A stretch of 64,000 nucleotides of DNA from CAWFZT01 sp963820415 (GTDB lineage: Bacteria > Chloroflexota > Anaerolineae > Anaerolineales > Anaerolineaceae): assembly GCA_963820415.1 (NCBI GenBank), contig CAWFZT010000006.1, forward strand, positions 248,001 through 312,000, given 5' to 3'. Below, piece by piece: positions 35,864 to 45,174 of the stretch. Below the pieces are notes generated by a model. It had not been told where the DNA came from, searched no databases, and worked only from the letters and a program-made list of their open reading frames with translations. A program made the translations under genes and the position numbers. Numbering within the stretch: position 1 is the first letter of the stretch; each line of letters begins with the position of its first letter.

Positions 35864-37063
35864 CTAATCGCTCCTAACAATTAGTTCTTCCTGCGGCCTG
35901 GTCAAAAACTCCGCTCCCTCAGCGGTCATCAGCACGTCCTCTTCCAGCCCAACGTAACCATGACCTGGCGCCATCACTCCCGGCTCGATAGTGAAGACCT
36001 GCCCAACCTCGAGCGGCAGAGTCGGAGCGCTGCCGTAGCGCTCCCACAGCGGCGCGAGCAGTCCGCCGCCGTCGTGGGCGTGCCGCCCAAGCTGGTGCCC
36101 GGTGGCATACAAATACTCGGGGTAGCCGGCTGAGGTAATCACCGCCCGCGTCGCTGCATCGATCTGCGTGCCAGGGACGCCCGGCTGCATGGCTTTGGCG
36201 GCAGTCTGCACGGCCAGGACGACTGTGTCGAAGGCTCTTTGCACGGCCTGTGGAGGTCGGGTTTCGCCCGGAGCCAGGAAGTACATCACGCGCTGCACAT
36301 CTGAACAGAAGCCGTCTTTGCGCACCCCGAAATCGAAGTGCAAGAGCTGCCCTGGCGTGAGGATCAGCCCGGTGGGAGCAGAGTGCCCGACCGGCGAATC
36401 CGGCCCGGCGTTGACCATCGGACAGCCCTCCCCGTCAGGGGTCCAGGCGGAAGCCAACCCACGACGGGCCAGGCCAGCATGCATAAAAGCCGCAATCTCC
36501 TGCTCGCTCATTCCCAGGCGGACGAACGCGAAGGTCTCGGCGAAGATCGACTCGGTTTCAGCCACAGCCGCCCGGATGCGGCTCACCTCTCCGGCGGTCT
36601 TGCGCCCGTTCAAAGCGGCGATGATCCCTTCGGCCGAGACCAACCGCCCGGCATACTCGGTTCCGGAGAGGATTTCTGTCAGGGTGCAGTGCATGCCGTA
36701 GGTCAGTCCATCCGCCAATGGGTCGCTCAAGGAAGTGTTGACGGCGATCTGGCGCGGGTTGAGGCGCTTGATAGTCTCGCGCAGTACCTGGCTGATACCC
36801 TGGTGGTAAGGGATCACCTGGGTAAAGGCGCCGGTCAGGCGGGCGTTCTCGGCTTCGAAATGGCCGAGGATGACGAAACGCTCGCCGGAGCGGCTGATCA
36901 ATACGGCGCTTGGCCAGGTCAACCCGCTATCGCCGTAAATTACCGGCAGGATCGGGTCGCCGCCCAGGGAGGTTTCACGCGTGAAGGTCAACCACAGGTC
37001 GGTGTCTTTTTCGTTGAGGATTTCAACCGCCTGGTTCACTTTTTCGAGGATGAGGTTGGTCAT
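35864..37063 (-). CDS. M24 family metallopeptidase (Xaa-Pro aminopeptidase-like)
   Basis: A 399-residue aminopeptidase P-type enzyme with a creatinase N-domain (about 1-155) and the pita-bread catalytic fold. All five metal ligands are visible in order: Asp in LLHFDFGV, Asp in FCSDVQRV, His in TGHQLGRHAHD, Glu in FTIEPGV and Glu in GLEEDVL. Should remove N-terminal residues before proline. It lies 8 bases after the LCP gene and is probably in the same transcript. Confidence 0.88.
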   Translation of the reverse strand: MTNLILEKVNQAVEILNEKDTDLWLTFTRETSLGGDPILPVIYGDSGLTWPSAVLISRSGERFVILGHFEAENARLTGAFTQVIPYHQGISQVLRETIKRLNPRQIAVNTSLSDPLADGLTYGMHCTLTEILSGTEYAGRLVSAEGIIAALNGRKTAGEVSRIRAAVAETESIFAETFAFVRLGMSEQEIAAFMHAGLARRGLASAWTPDGEGCPMVNAGPDSPVGHSAPTGLILTPGQLLHFDFGVRKDGFCSDVQRVMYFLAPGETRPPQAVQRAFDTVVLAVQTAAKAMQPGVPGTQIDAATRAVITSAGYPEYLYATGHQLGRHAHDGGGLLAPLWERYGSAPTLPLEVGQVFTIEPGVMAPGHGYVGLEEDVLMTAEGAEFLTRPQEELIVRSD

Positions 37064-37071
37064 AAGGCAAT

Positions 37072-38538
37072 CTACGGCAGTGGGTTCTTGTTAGCCCAAT
37101 CGTTGCCCAGCACAACCTCAATATCGACCGGCGAATCAGGGTTGAACTTGTTGATAATCTGCGATTCGTGAATCTTCATCAGGTCGCTCAGGTATTTTAT
37201 CGTGTAGGGTTTGCCCGTATAAATAATGAGGGACGAAATCGCCTGGGATTGGCTGGCGACGGTCTGTTCGACCACGTTAAGCCCTTGCGCCCTGAAATAT
37301 TCGGCTGTGCGAGTAGCAAGGTCAGACTGGGCGGTGCCGTTGAGTAACGTAATTCGCGATTGCTCATCCCCCACCAGGCTGGCCGGGTCTACCTTAGCCG
37401 CTCCTGGCTTGATGGCCGAGTTAGTCGTAAAAATTGCATCCCGGATTACGCGGATCTTATCCGGGATGGGGATCAGGACATCTTTATTTGTACCATCACT
37501 CAGAACGGTGCTGGTCTGGATCACGTCCTTAACTGTGATCAGGCCGCGTTTAATGTGCGATGTATCTATTGTCTGCGCCAGTTGGGCCAGCCTGAGAACC
37601 TGGTCCACGGTCAGGTTGGTGCGGATGCCTGAAGACAAGTCTTGGAACATAGCCGGGGCTTTGACGATCAGGGTCGGCAGCATTTTAGCTTGCAGGACAT
37701 TGTCGCGGATAGCCATGATCACTTGCTGCTGGCGTTGCGAACGGGCATAGTCTTCAGAAAGGCCGCCATTTTCATCGTCGTGGCGGTCGCGGGCGTAGGC
37801 CAGCAGCGTCGGGCCATCCAGCGTCTGCACGCCGGGTTTGATCTCAAATATGCCGGGTTTGCCGATCAGCGAGACGTGCATGGTATTTTGGACGTTGATC
37901 GTCACCCCACCCAGCTCGTCGATAAACTTGGCAAAAGCGCCAAAGTCGATCTGGGCATAATACTGGATCGGCACACCCAGAAACTCCTCCACGGTGGCGA
38001 CTGCCAGTCCTGGCCCACCGCCGGGCACCTTGAACGCATCCCCAAGGAAATAAGCCGTGTTGATTGGCCCGTAATCGAAGCCGGGGATATCCACCCACAT
38101 ATCGCGCGGGATGGAAAGCATCCCAGCGGTTTTGCTGACCGGGTCGATGGTAAAAAGGATCATCGAGTCGGTGCGGGAGGGGGCGTTGGCATTCTCGCTC
38201 CAATCGCGATAATCCAGGCCCATCATCAAGATGTTGACCCGGCTGGCGCCATCCCAGGGGACGGCGGTTGGGCCGGGCATCAGCTCCATGGGAGTGACAG
38301 CCAGCGTGGTGTTGGGTGTGCCGGTCGTAGCCGGGGAAACGGGAGCCGGGTTCAAAACGCTGGTGTCCGGTGCCCCTGGCAAGGTGGTTACGTTCCAGGT
38401 ATTGACCAGGTTGCGGGCCAGAGAATAGCAGCCTATGGCAGCGCCGATGGCCAACACAATAAAACCGATTAATAAACCCAGACTCAGTCGATCCAGAGCC
38501 GGGCGGTGTTTCGCTTGGTTAGTTTGGTTAAGGTCCAT
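37072..38538 (-). CDS. LCP family protein (LytR-CpsA-Psr) with LytR_C domain
   Basis: Membrane-anchored enzyme that transfers undecaprenyl-linked glycopolymers to peptidoglycan. Residues 20-45 form the anchor, then a short Thr/Pro linker. The LCP domain (about 95-300) shows VNILMMGLDYRD, SRTDSMILF, LSIPRDMWV and the Arg pair in YARDRHDDE...DYARSQRQQ. A LytR_C domain (about 395-485) is marked by RITLLNGTAQSDLATRTAEYF. The plus-strand neighbour is M24. A close homologue lies just upstream. Confidence 0.9.
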   Translation of the reverse strand: MDLNQTNQAKHRPALDRLSLGLLIGFIVLAIGAAIGCYSLARNLVNTWNVTTLPGAPDTSVLNPAPVSPATTGTPNTTLAVTPMELMPGPTAVPWDGASRVNILMMGLDYRDWSENANAPSRTDSMILFTIDPVSKTAGMLSIPRDMWVDIPGFDYGPINTAYFLGDAFKVPGGGPGLAVATVEEFLGVPIQYYAQIDFGAFAKFIDELGGVTINVQNTMHVSLIGKPGIFEIKPGVQTLDGPTLLAYARDRHDDENGGLSEDYARSQRQQQVIMAIRDNVLQAKMLPTLIVKAPAMFQDLSSGIRTNLTVDQVLRLAQLAQTIDTSHIKRGLITVKDVIQTSTVLSDGTNKDVLIPIPDKIRVIRDAIFTTNSAIKPGAAKVDPASLVGDEQSRITLLNGTAQSDLATRTAEYFRAQGLNVVEQTVASQSQAISSLIIYTGKPYTIKYLSDLMKIHESQIINKFNPDSPVDIEVVLGNDWANKNPLP

Positions 38539-38633
38539 TAGTGTAATTTTATTCGATAAACATGCATGAAATTCAAGTCTAGACTGCTTGAATTATACCA
38601 GACCAGTGGAAGGGAATTTTGGATGGAAGTCTC

Positions 38634-40076
38634 TCAGGGCAGCGGGTTCTTGTACGCCCAATCACTGCCCAGGATCACTTCCACGTCGAATTTTGCATCG
38701 GGGCTGAACTTGTTGAAGATGCGCGAGTTGGGGATCTTCATCAAGTCGGCCAGGTATTTTACCGTGAAGGGCTTATTGGCGTACACATAGATCAACGAGG
38801 TCTCGTAAGATTGGTCAGCGTTGGACTCGTCGACCACGGCCAGGCCCTGCTTCTTGAAATATTCGGCGGTGCGAGTAGCCAGGCCAGACTGCGTGGTGCC
38901 GTTGTGCACGGCGACGCGCGCCTTCTCGCCCTTCATCTCCTTGACTGGATCGCTGGCCACCGGCGTGGCCTGAATGGGCGGTTCAGTGTTGGCAAAAGCT
39001 TGGTCGCGGCGGATGCGGATGCGGTCCGGAATAGGGATAAGAATTGCCTGGCCATCCGATGACCATGAATCCCTCACATCGGTTAAGTCAATCACCACGC
39101 GGTGGATGCGCGCCTTGTCGATTGATTCCGCCAGCACCGCCAGGCGGATGATCTGGTCTAGGGTCAGGTTGGTATGGATACCGCTGGCCAGGTCTTGATA
39201 AATAGCCGGTGCCTTGGCGATCAGGGTCGGCAGCATGTTGCCCTGTAGAATATCGTTGCGGATATCCATGATCACTTCTTGCTGGCGCTGGGAGCGGGCA
39301 AAATCGTTACCGTCCGTGTAGCGGTTGCGCACGTATGCCAGCAGGGTCGGGCCGTCCAGCGTCTGTACGCCCGGTTTGAGCTCGAAGCTGCCGGTTTTGC
39401 CCACCAGCGATATGCGCATGGTCTGGTGGACGTATACGTCTATCCCGCCCAGCTCGTCGATCAGCTTGGCAAAGGCGTCAAAGTCGATTTGGGCGTAATA
39501 CTGGATGGGCACGTCCAAGAGCTGTTCCACGGTTTTAACGGCCAGGGCAGGCCCTCCGCCTGGCAGCTTGTTGGCCGCGCCCAGGTAGAAAGCCTGGTTG
39601 ATCTTGGCGTAATCGAAGCCAGGGATGAGCACCCACGTATCGCGCGGGATGGAAAGTATCCCGGCGGTCTTGTTAACCGGATCGAGGGTGAACAGCATCA
39701 TCGAATCGGTGCGGGAGGGGGCATCCGGACCGTCCTCCCAATCACGATAATCCAGGCCCATCACCAGGATGCTGATGCGGCTGTTCCCATCCCAGGGCTT
39801 AGCCGTCGGACCGCCTTTTGGCTGCAAGGGAGCTGTATAGACTTTACCGTCCGGGGCACGCGTGGTTCCGGGTATAGCAGTTCCAGATTTCGTCGAACCA
39901 GGCCCGGCGACAACCGGCAAATCCGTCCCGTTCCACGAAGCAACCAGGTTACGGATCACAAAATAACCCACCATGAGGGTGGTGATTATCAGCACTGCCA
40001 AACCGATCAATAAAACCAGGCTCAGGCGGTCGAGGGTTGGGCGGCGTCTCGTTTGATTGGATTGTATGCGATCCAT
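38634..40076 (-). CDS. LCP family protein (LytR-CpsA-Psr), second copy
   Basis: A 480-residue paralogue of the downstream LCP protein with the same plan: membrane anchor (about 18-45), linker, LCP domain (ISILVMGLDYRD, SRTDSMMLF, LSIPRDTWV, YVRNRYTDGNDFARSQRQQ) and LytR_C (RVAVHNGTTQSGLATRTAEYF). The two differ in many residues, so the duplication is not recent. They are 95 bases apart, with an AT-rich gap. Both conserve the arginines that hold the pyrophosphate. Confidence 0.9.
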   Translation of the reverse strand: MDRIQSNQTRRRPTLDRLSLVLLIGLAVLIITTLMVGYFVIRNLVASWNGTDLPVVAGPGSTKSGTAIPGTTRAPDGKVYTAPLQPKGGPTAKPWDGNSRISILVMGLDYRDWEDGPDAPSRTDSMMLFTLDPVNKTAGILSIPRDTWVLIPGFDYAKINQAFYLGAANKLPGGGPALAVKTVEQLLDVPIQYYAQIDFDAFAKLIDELGGIDVYVHQTMRISLVGKTGSFELKPGVQTLDGPTLLAYVRNRYTDGNDFARSQRQQEVIMDIRNDILQGNMLPTLIAKAPAIYQDLASGIHTNLTLDQIIRLAVLAESIDKARIHRVVIDLTDVRDSWSSDGQAILIPIPDRIRIRRDQAFANTEPPIQATPVASDPVKEMKGEKARVAVHNGTTQSGLATRTAEYFKKQGLAVVDESNADQSYETSLIYVYANKPFTVKYLADLMKIPNSRIFNKFSPDAKFDVEVILGSDWAYKNPLP

Positions 40077-40107
40077 ACCTTTTTTGCCGGTTTACCCACG
40101 GAAACAC

Positions 40108-40329
40108 TCATTTCACGGGCGGGGGAGGGACAGGCAGTTGATCGATCGGAGTATTGACCCACTTATCCCCTTCGCTGATCAGCATCATAGGGATATCATC
40201 CACCACCGGATACTTCCTCCCGCACTCATGGCAGACCAGCCATGCCTCTTTATAGAATTCTAGTTTGCCTTCTTTTTCACGTACACAGGAAGGACACCTC
40301 AGGATTTCGAGCAGTTCGTGGTGTACCAT
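40108..40329 (-). CDS. Trm112-like zinc-ribbon protein
   Basis: A 73-residue UPF0434/Trm112 family protein. CPSC and CHEC each supply a zinc pair, followed by GRKYPVVDDIPMML, the family hallmark. In other organisms Trm112 activates methyltransferases; the role in bacteria is unclear. A short Pro-rich tail ends the protein. Confidence 0.8.
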   Translation of the reverse strand: MVHHELLEILRCPSCVREKEGKLEFYKEAWLVCHECGRKYPVVDDIPMMLISEGDKWVNTPIDQLPVPPPPVK

Positions 40330-40387
40330 ATTTCCTCCGGGAGTATTAGTAATAAAAATATTATACCATGAGCGATGTTGAGAAAAA

Positions 40388-40416
40388 TTGACTTATCCCT
40401 TCCAACTATGTAAAAT
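40388..40416 (+). promoter_or_regulatory. Promoter of the Gfo/Idh gene
   Basis: TTGACT (40388-40393) and TAAAAT (40411-40416) are separated by 17 bases, a very good sigma-70 type match. The start site would lie near 40423, about 55 bases before the GTG start codon. Confidence 0.7.
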
Positions 40417-40477
40417 TATTCGCGTCGTTATTTGTCAACACTTGCAAAGACGGACTTCCCCCACAAGGAGAAAAGCA

Positions 40478-41488
40478 GTGAGTATAAACATTGGTTTAAT
40501 TGGGGCAGGACGTATGGGAAAGGTCTATGCCCAAACGCTGGCGTTCTCAGTTTCTGAAGTGCGTATATTGGCTGTGGCTGATCTCGACCTGGCCACAGCT
40601 CGCCAGCAGGCCGAAAAGTATGCTATTCCATATCATTACACCGATTACCAGCAGCTCCTGGCGCGGGACGATATCCAGGCTGTGGTCATCGCCACCCCCA
40701 CCGCCACTCACGCCCAGGTGATCATGGACGCGGCCGCAGCCGGCAAGCACATCTTCAGCGAAAAACCCCTCTCGCAGACGCTCCCGGAATGCGACCGGGC
40801 CCTGGCAGCCGTCAAAGCTGCAGGGGTCAAGCTGCAAATGGGTTTCATGCGCCGCTTCGATCCGCCTTACCAGATGGCGAAACAGAAAATCGACGAGGGA
40901 GTGATTGGCACACCGGTCATGTTCAAAGCCACCGGCCGCGACCCCCGGCGTACCAGCCTGGAATTCGCCCGGCGTGAAAACAGCGGTGGAATGATCCTGG
41001 ATATGGGCGTGCATGAGTTCGACCTGGCGCGCTGGTTGATGGGCAGCGAAGTGACCCGCGTCCAGACCGAAGGGGACTGCCTGGTTTACCCGGAATTGAA
41101 GGAGGTTGGCGATATCGACAATGCCGTGATAAACCTGCGTTTCGCTAACGGCGCCATTGGCAATATCGACCTCAGCCGTAATGCCGTGTATGGCTACGAC
41201 ATCCGCACCGAGGTGCTTGGTTCAGAAGGCAGCCTGCTGATCGGCAAGTTACAGCAGACCGCCACCCTGGTGATGACCCGCCAGGGGGTCACTCACGACA
41301 CGGTGCCCTACTTCATGGAACGTTTCGGCGAGGCTTACGGCGCGCAAGTGCGCCAGTTTGTTCACTGTATCACCCAGGGCTACGAGCCTTCGCCGACCGG
41401 CCTGGATGCCCGCCAGGCAACCGCCATCGGTATCGCGGCCACACGTTCGCTGGATGAAAACCGACCTGTTCTGGTCAACGAAGTCTAA
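40478..41488 (+). CDS. Inositol 2-dehydrogenase-like oxidoreductase (Gfo/Idh/MocA)
   Basis: A 336-residue NAD-dependent dehydrogenase, closest in style to IolG (myo-inositol to scyllo-inosose). Rossmann motif IGLIGAGRMGKVYA, catalytic EKPLSQTLPECD, QMGFMRRFDPPYQMAK and DMGVHEFDLARWLMG are all intact. The GTG at 40478 is preceded by AAGGAG at 6 bases; the 30 codons upstream in frame are not family-like. A strong promoter lies upstream. A weak hairpin (AGAGA/TCTCT) and T run follow the stop. The gene is alone here, away from the iolE-type locus at 51407. Confidence 0.85.
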   Translation: MSINIGLIGAGRMGKVYAQTLAFSVSEVRILAVADLDLATARQQAEKYAIPYHYTDYQQLLARDDIQAVVIATPTATHAQVIMDAAAAGKHIFSEKPLSQTLPECDRALAAVKAAGVKLQMGFMRRFDPPYQMAKQKIDEGVIGTPVMFKATGRDPRRTSLEFARRENSGGMILDMGVHEFDLARWLMGSEVTRVQTEGDCLVYPELKEVGDIDNAVINLRFANGAIGNIDLSRNAVYGYDIRTEVLGSEGSLLIGKLQQTATLVMTRQGVTHDTVPYFMERFGEAYGAQVRQFVHCITQGYEPSPTGLDARQATAIGIAATRSLDENRPVLVNEV

Positions 41489-41535
41489 GATCCGGCCAGT
41501 AAAAAAGTCGATTAGAGAGTAATCTCTTTTGCCAC

Positions 41536-42225
41536 TTACTTCACCGTGATCGTGAAGTGCACCGGGCAGAAGAAAAGATGGTTGACATATAGAGAGTAGC
41601 TGGTTACGTAAGTGCCGTGGATGTCCGGAGCTGTCATATCGACGACCAGATGGGCGTCGTGATGCGTATCGGTATGCGGCACAACAATGGGCAGACCACT
41701 CTTCTGCATGTATTTGCCGTTGGTAAAAATGAAAAGCGTCCCCAAAGGGGTGAGGGTCGGGAGATCGAAATGGGTCGCCTTCCAATCGTTATCCCCGATA
41801 TTTTTCAACGTGACGCTAATATCGAAAGGAGCGTCAGGCTCAAAGGTATCCCCATCCGGTCCCGGGTCCTGATCGAGGATTTCGCATCTGAAATCGGTTT
41901 GGGATGGGGTATAGGTAATGGTTGGGGTCGGCACGGCAGGGAAAGTCAGCGTCGGGGGAATGGGGGTGTTTTCGGTTGGCCTGGCGGTCTGCGTGGCGGT
42001 GAGACTGGGCTGGGGGGTGACGCTGGCAGTCTGCGACGGCACTGGCGCGCTGCCGGTGATCGCCGCCAGGACTGTCCCGACCGCCTGGGTACGGATGGCT
42101 CCCTCCGCTAGGCCGGGAATAGGGCTGTTATGGGGGGCAGCCGGTGAGCCTGTGCAGGCGGAGGCCAGACAAATTACGGCGGCCAGGATCAGGGTCAGGA
42201 TCTTTCTATGCAAATTCATACTCAT
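41536..42225 (-). CDS. Lipoprotein with a C-terminal Ig-like (NBR1-type) domain
   Basis: A 229-residue secreted lipoprotein: signal ending LASAC, a Thr/Pro-rich linker (about 55-105) and a C-terminal beta-sandwich (about 108-229) with FRCEILDQDP, PFDISVTLKNIGDNDW and a late Cys, resembling the NBR1 Ig-like (FW) domain. It overlaps the ABC permease by 4 bases (ATGA), so it is part of the efflux operon and may be an accessory outer component. Confidence 0.78.
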   Translation of the reverse strand: MSMNLHRKILTLILAAVICLASACTGSPAAPHNSPIPGLAEGAIRTQAVGTVLAAITGSAPVPSQTASVTPQPSLTATQTARPTENTPIPPTLTFPAVPTPTITYTPSQTDFRCEILDQDPGPDGDTFEPDAPFDISVTLKNIGDNDWKATHFDLPTLTPLGTLFIFTNGKYMQKSGLPIVVPHTDTHHDAHLVVDMTAPDIHGTYVTSYSLYVNHLFFCPVHFTITVK

Positions 42226-43445
42226 TCCGAACGCAGAGCTTCAACCGGTTCTAATGACGCCGCCCGGTTGGCGGGGTAAATGCCAAAGAAAAGACCGATG
42301 AAAGTGGAAAACAGGGTTGCGAGCAGGACGGCGTCCCAGCCGATCACCGGCTGGAAAGGTGAGCCGGCGTTGCTGGCGATCAGGGCAATCCCACGCCCTA
42401 TCAGCCAGGCCAGCCCGATGCCGATCACGCCGCCTATCAAACTCAAGGTGGCCAATTCGAGCAGGAACTGGGCCAGGATATCCCGGCGCCGCGCCCCAAC
42501 CGCCTTGCGCAGGCCAATCTCGCGCGTGCGTTCGGTGACCGACACCAGCATGATGTTCATGATGCCGATCCCGCCCACCAGCAGAGATATACCGCTAATC
42601 CCGCCCAAGAAGATGGTGAAGACGCCGGTAATAGACGTGGCCATGCTTAATATGTCCTGCTGCTTGATCACGGTAAAGTCCATCACCCCTACCGGGCTTT
42701 GGTGGCGCATTTGCAGGATCTGGCTGATCTCATCTCCGGCCTGGTTGACCAGGTTGGCCGCGCTGGCCTGGACAATGATCTGGTCCACCTGCCCGGCGGA
42801 ACTTCGATTGAAAAGGCGCGCTTGCCCTGTGGTCAACGGGATGAGCACCCGGTCGTCTTGCGAGCCGAACCCGCCACCGCCTTTGCTCTTCAGCACGCCT
42901 CCTACGCGAAACACCTGTCCGTTGATGCGGACCAACTCCCCGGTAACGCCTTCGGCGGCGCCAAATAGTTTTTTCGCCGTATCCGGGCCAAGGATGGCAA
43001 CCGCTGCCAGGGAAGACATGTTCGAATCGGTGATGAATTCCCCTTCGGTGAGCGCCAGGTTGGTCAGCTCAGCATAATTGGGAGTAACGCCCAAAACAGT
43101 AGTATTCTTGGTTTCGCCGCTCGAGCTGACGTCGTAGCGGCCCTGAACGGCCGCGGCGGCTGTGTTGACCGAGGGCGCCTGGGATGGGTCGCCGACCGCC
43201 ATGGCATCAGCCAGGGTCAGCGGGCGGACGTTTTTTACTCCTTCCGCCCCAGAGATGACGTAGATCAGGTTGGAACCGATACTGTTGATCTGGTTGTCGA
43301 TTGAAGCCTGGGCGCCTTTGCCGATCGCCAACATGGAGATCACCGCCGCCACGCCGATCACTATCCCCAGCATGGTCAGGCCGGTGCGCAGCTTGTTGGC
43401 TGCCAGGCTTGTAAAAGCTTCGATAATTTGCAGTGCGAAATTCAC
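42222..43445 (-). CDS. MacB-like FtsX-type ABC permease
   Basis: A 407-residue permease with an N-terminal membrane helix (about 20-40), a periplasmic MacB_PCD domain and three C-terminal membrane helices in the FtsX domain (about 280-395), with EIGLRKAVGARRRDI at the cytoplasmic coupling loop. Unlike E. coli MacB it has no ATPase domain of its own. I choose the GTG one base after the preceding stop, with AGGA upstream; the longer reading overlaps the adaptor gene. An ATPase gene is missing from this operon. Confidence 0.88.
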   Translation of the reverse strand: MNFALQIIEAFTSLAANKLRTGLTMLGIVIGVAAVISMLAIGKGAQASIDNQINSIGSNLIYVISGAEGVKNVRPLTLADAMAVGDPSQAPSVNTAAAAVQGRYDVSSSGETKNTTVLGVTPNYAELTNLALTEGEFITDSNMSSLAAVAILGPDTAKKLFGAAEGVTGELVRINGQVFRVGGVLKSKGGGGFGSQDDRVLIPLTTGQARLFNRSSAGQVDQIIVQASAANLVNQAGDEISQILQMRHQSPVGVMDFTVIKQQDILSMATSITGVFTIFLGGISGISLLVGGIGIMNIMLVSVTERTREIGLRKAVGARRRDILAQFLLELATLSLIGGVIGIGLAWLIGRGIALIASNAGSPFQPVIGWDAVLLATLFSTFIGLFFGIYPANRAASLEPVEALRSE

Positions 43446-43446
43446 A

Positions 43447-44892
43447 TTATTGTCCTGAACTACCGCCGCCAGGCCCACCGCCATTCATGTTAGCAAACGG
43501 GTTGGTGGGCGGGTTGACCACCACCACATCGCCCTCTTTCAGGTCGCCCTGGGTGACTTCTACCATGGTATCAGCCTGCGAGCCAATCTCGATGATGACC
43601 GGCTTGAGCGTCTTCTGGTTGACGAGCACGTAGACCACGCGTTTTCCGCTCACCGTGCGCACAGCCCGGCTGGGCACGATCAGCACGTTGCTGAGCTGAG
43701 AAACGGTGATCACTGCCCCGGCGGTCATGCCCGGCTTCACTTTTTCATCGGCGTCGGTAAGCTTCACGGTCACCGGGAAATTTACCACGCCCCCGCTGGT
43801 CATGCCGGCCCGGCCAATGTCGGTCACCTCGCCGTCGTAGGCTTGTCCGGAGACTGCATCGAAGGTAAGCACGCTGGGCTGCCCAATTTCGATGTGATTG
43901 ATGTCGACTTCGCTGACCTGCAAATCCACGTACAGCGCCGACAGGTTGTCGATGCGCAGGGCAAACGTGCTCGGCACGACCATGTCGCCGACTTGTACGT
44001 CCAGATTGGTAATCGTCCCGTCGAAGGGGGCGTCCAGGTGGGCTATCTTGGCGGCGGCGTCGACCATGGTGATGCGGTTATTAGCCAACTTGATGTCCGA
44101 AGCCTTAGGCCCATCCTTGACGTCGTTGTAGACGCGCTGGGCATCGGCCAGGTTAGCTTTTGCCACCTGCAGGGCTGCCTCGGCCTGGGCAATATCGTTA
44201 GCATCCGGGGCGCCGCGGTAGTAATCCAGCATCCATTTCAACTGCTGGGCGCGCTCCTGGGCGGCTCCCAGGGCGCTTTGCGCAGCGGCCCGTTCCGGGG
44301 CGCTGACGTCGAGCATGGATGTATTATCGTAGTCACTCTGTGCATCCGAAACGGCCTGCACCGCCAGGTAATAATCCCCTTCGGCTTTCTGGATGGTAAA
44401 ATCATCCGCCCTGGTTGGGCTGTTCACCCAATACCGCCTGGTCTGGGCGTCATCCAGGGCTTTCTGCGCCACAGCCAGGTTTTTCTCGGCCTGGGAGCGT
44501 TGTATGCCGGCCTGGTCATACAGGTTCTGCAGGGCATTTTGGGCGTTGATCAGGTCGCTCTGCGCCTGGAGCAGGCTTTGGGGCAGCGAGGTCGGGTCGA
44601 GCACGGCTAGAATGTCATCCTTCTTGACCTGCTGCCCAATGACTACATTTACTTTTCCAACCATACCGCTTACCAACCAAACCAGGTTAGCGGTCTGCTC
44701 GGCGCGGGCGGTGCCGGTAGCGGAAATGGTGGCGGTCAACGCGCCGCGTTTGACTACAGCGGTCTGGTAGGCCGGATTGCTGGCGCTGACAGCAGCACTC
44801 GAGGCGGGGGAAAATTTAAAGTAATACACTCCACCACCGATTGCACCTATCACGATAATTGCAATCAGGATTCTGGTAATAATTTTGGTCAT
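43447..44892 (-). CDS. MacA/HlyD-like membrane-fusion protein (efflux adaptor)
   Basis: A 481-residue periplasmic adaptor. It has an N-terminal membrane anchor (about 5-23), a barrel-sandwich lipoyl-like half (GALTATISATGTA, QVKKDDILAVLDP), a long alpha-hairpin (about 95-250, rich in Ala, Gln, Glu), the second sandwich half (LDAPFDGTITNLDVQVGD) and a beta-barrel domain, with a Gly-rich tail. It begins the efflux operon and is divergent from the two-component genes, whose response regulator probably controls it. Confidence 0.88.
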   Translation of the reverse strand: MTKIITRILIAIIVIGAIGGGVYYFKFSPASSAAVSASNPAYQTAVVKRGALTATISATGTARAEQTANLVWLVSGMVGKVNVVIGQQVKKDDILAVLDPTSLPQSLLQAQSDLINAQNALQNLYDQAGIQRSQAEKNLAVAQKALDDAQTRRYWVNSPTRADDFTIQKAEGDYYLAVQAVSDAQSDYDNTSMLDVSAPERAAAQSALGAAQERAQQLKWMLDYYRGAPDANDIAQAEAALQVAKANLADAQRVYNDVKDGPKASDIKLANNRITMVDAAAKIAHLDAPFDGTITNLDVQVGDMVVPSTFALRIDNLSALYVDLQVSEVDINHIEIGQPSVLTFDAVSGQAYDGEVTDIGRAGMTSGGVVNFPVTVKLTDADEKVKPGMTAGAVITVSQLSNVLIVPSRAVRTVSGKRVVYVLVNQKTLKPVIIEIGSQADTMVEVTQGDLKEGDVVVVNPPTNPFANMNGGGPGGGSSGQ

Positions 44893-45064
44893 TGCGCTTC
44901 TCCACTCCTCGTCTGGTTGGTTGTGCTCCGTGAAACGGGCTGCGGAAATCCATACAGGATGAAGAAAGCCGGAGCCGCTCCGCCTTTAATTCCCTACCAG
45001 GATTTCTTTACAATGAGCCCGGAAACACCGATTCTAATCCAGTATTAATGGTACTATAGCGGAT

Positions 45065-45070
45065 ATTATA
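45065..45070 (-). promoter_or_regulatory. Putative -10 box of the efflux operon
   Basis: A TATAAT is read on the minus strand, 170 bases before the adaptor start. No good -35 sits at 17 bases; instead the inverted repeat at 45103-45118 lies just upstream, as for an activator-dependent promoter. Confidence 0.4.
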
Positions 45071-45102
45071 CTGTGAGTTCAGTCTCCTGGGTAATATCTG
45101 TA

Positions 45103-45118
45103 TATGACCGGGGTCATA
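45103..45118. promoter_or_regulatory. Inverted repeat, candidate operator of the NarL-type regulator
   Basis: TATGACCGGGGTCATA is a perfect 7-2-7 inverted repeat in the 282-base gap between divergent efflux and two-component genes. It is about 57 bases before the kinase start and about 30 bases upstream of the efflux -10 box. NarL/LuxR-type regulators bind such short symmetric sites. Confidence 0.55.
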
Positions 45119-45174
45119 CCTGCTGCTTACCCTGCTCACGCTCATGTAGAAAGGCACTGTGTTAGAATAATCTT

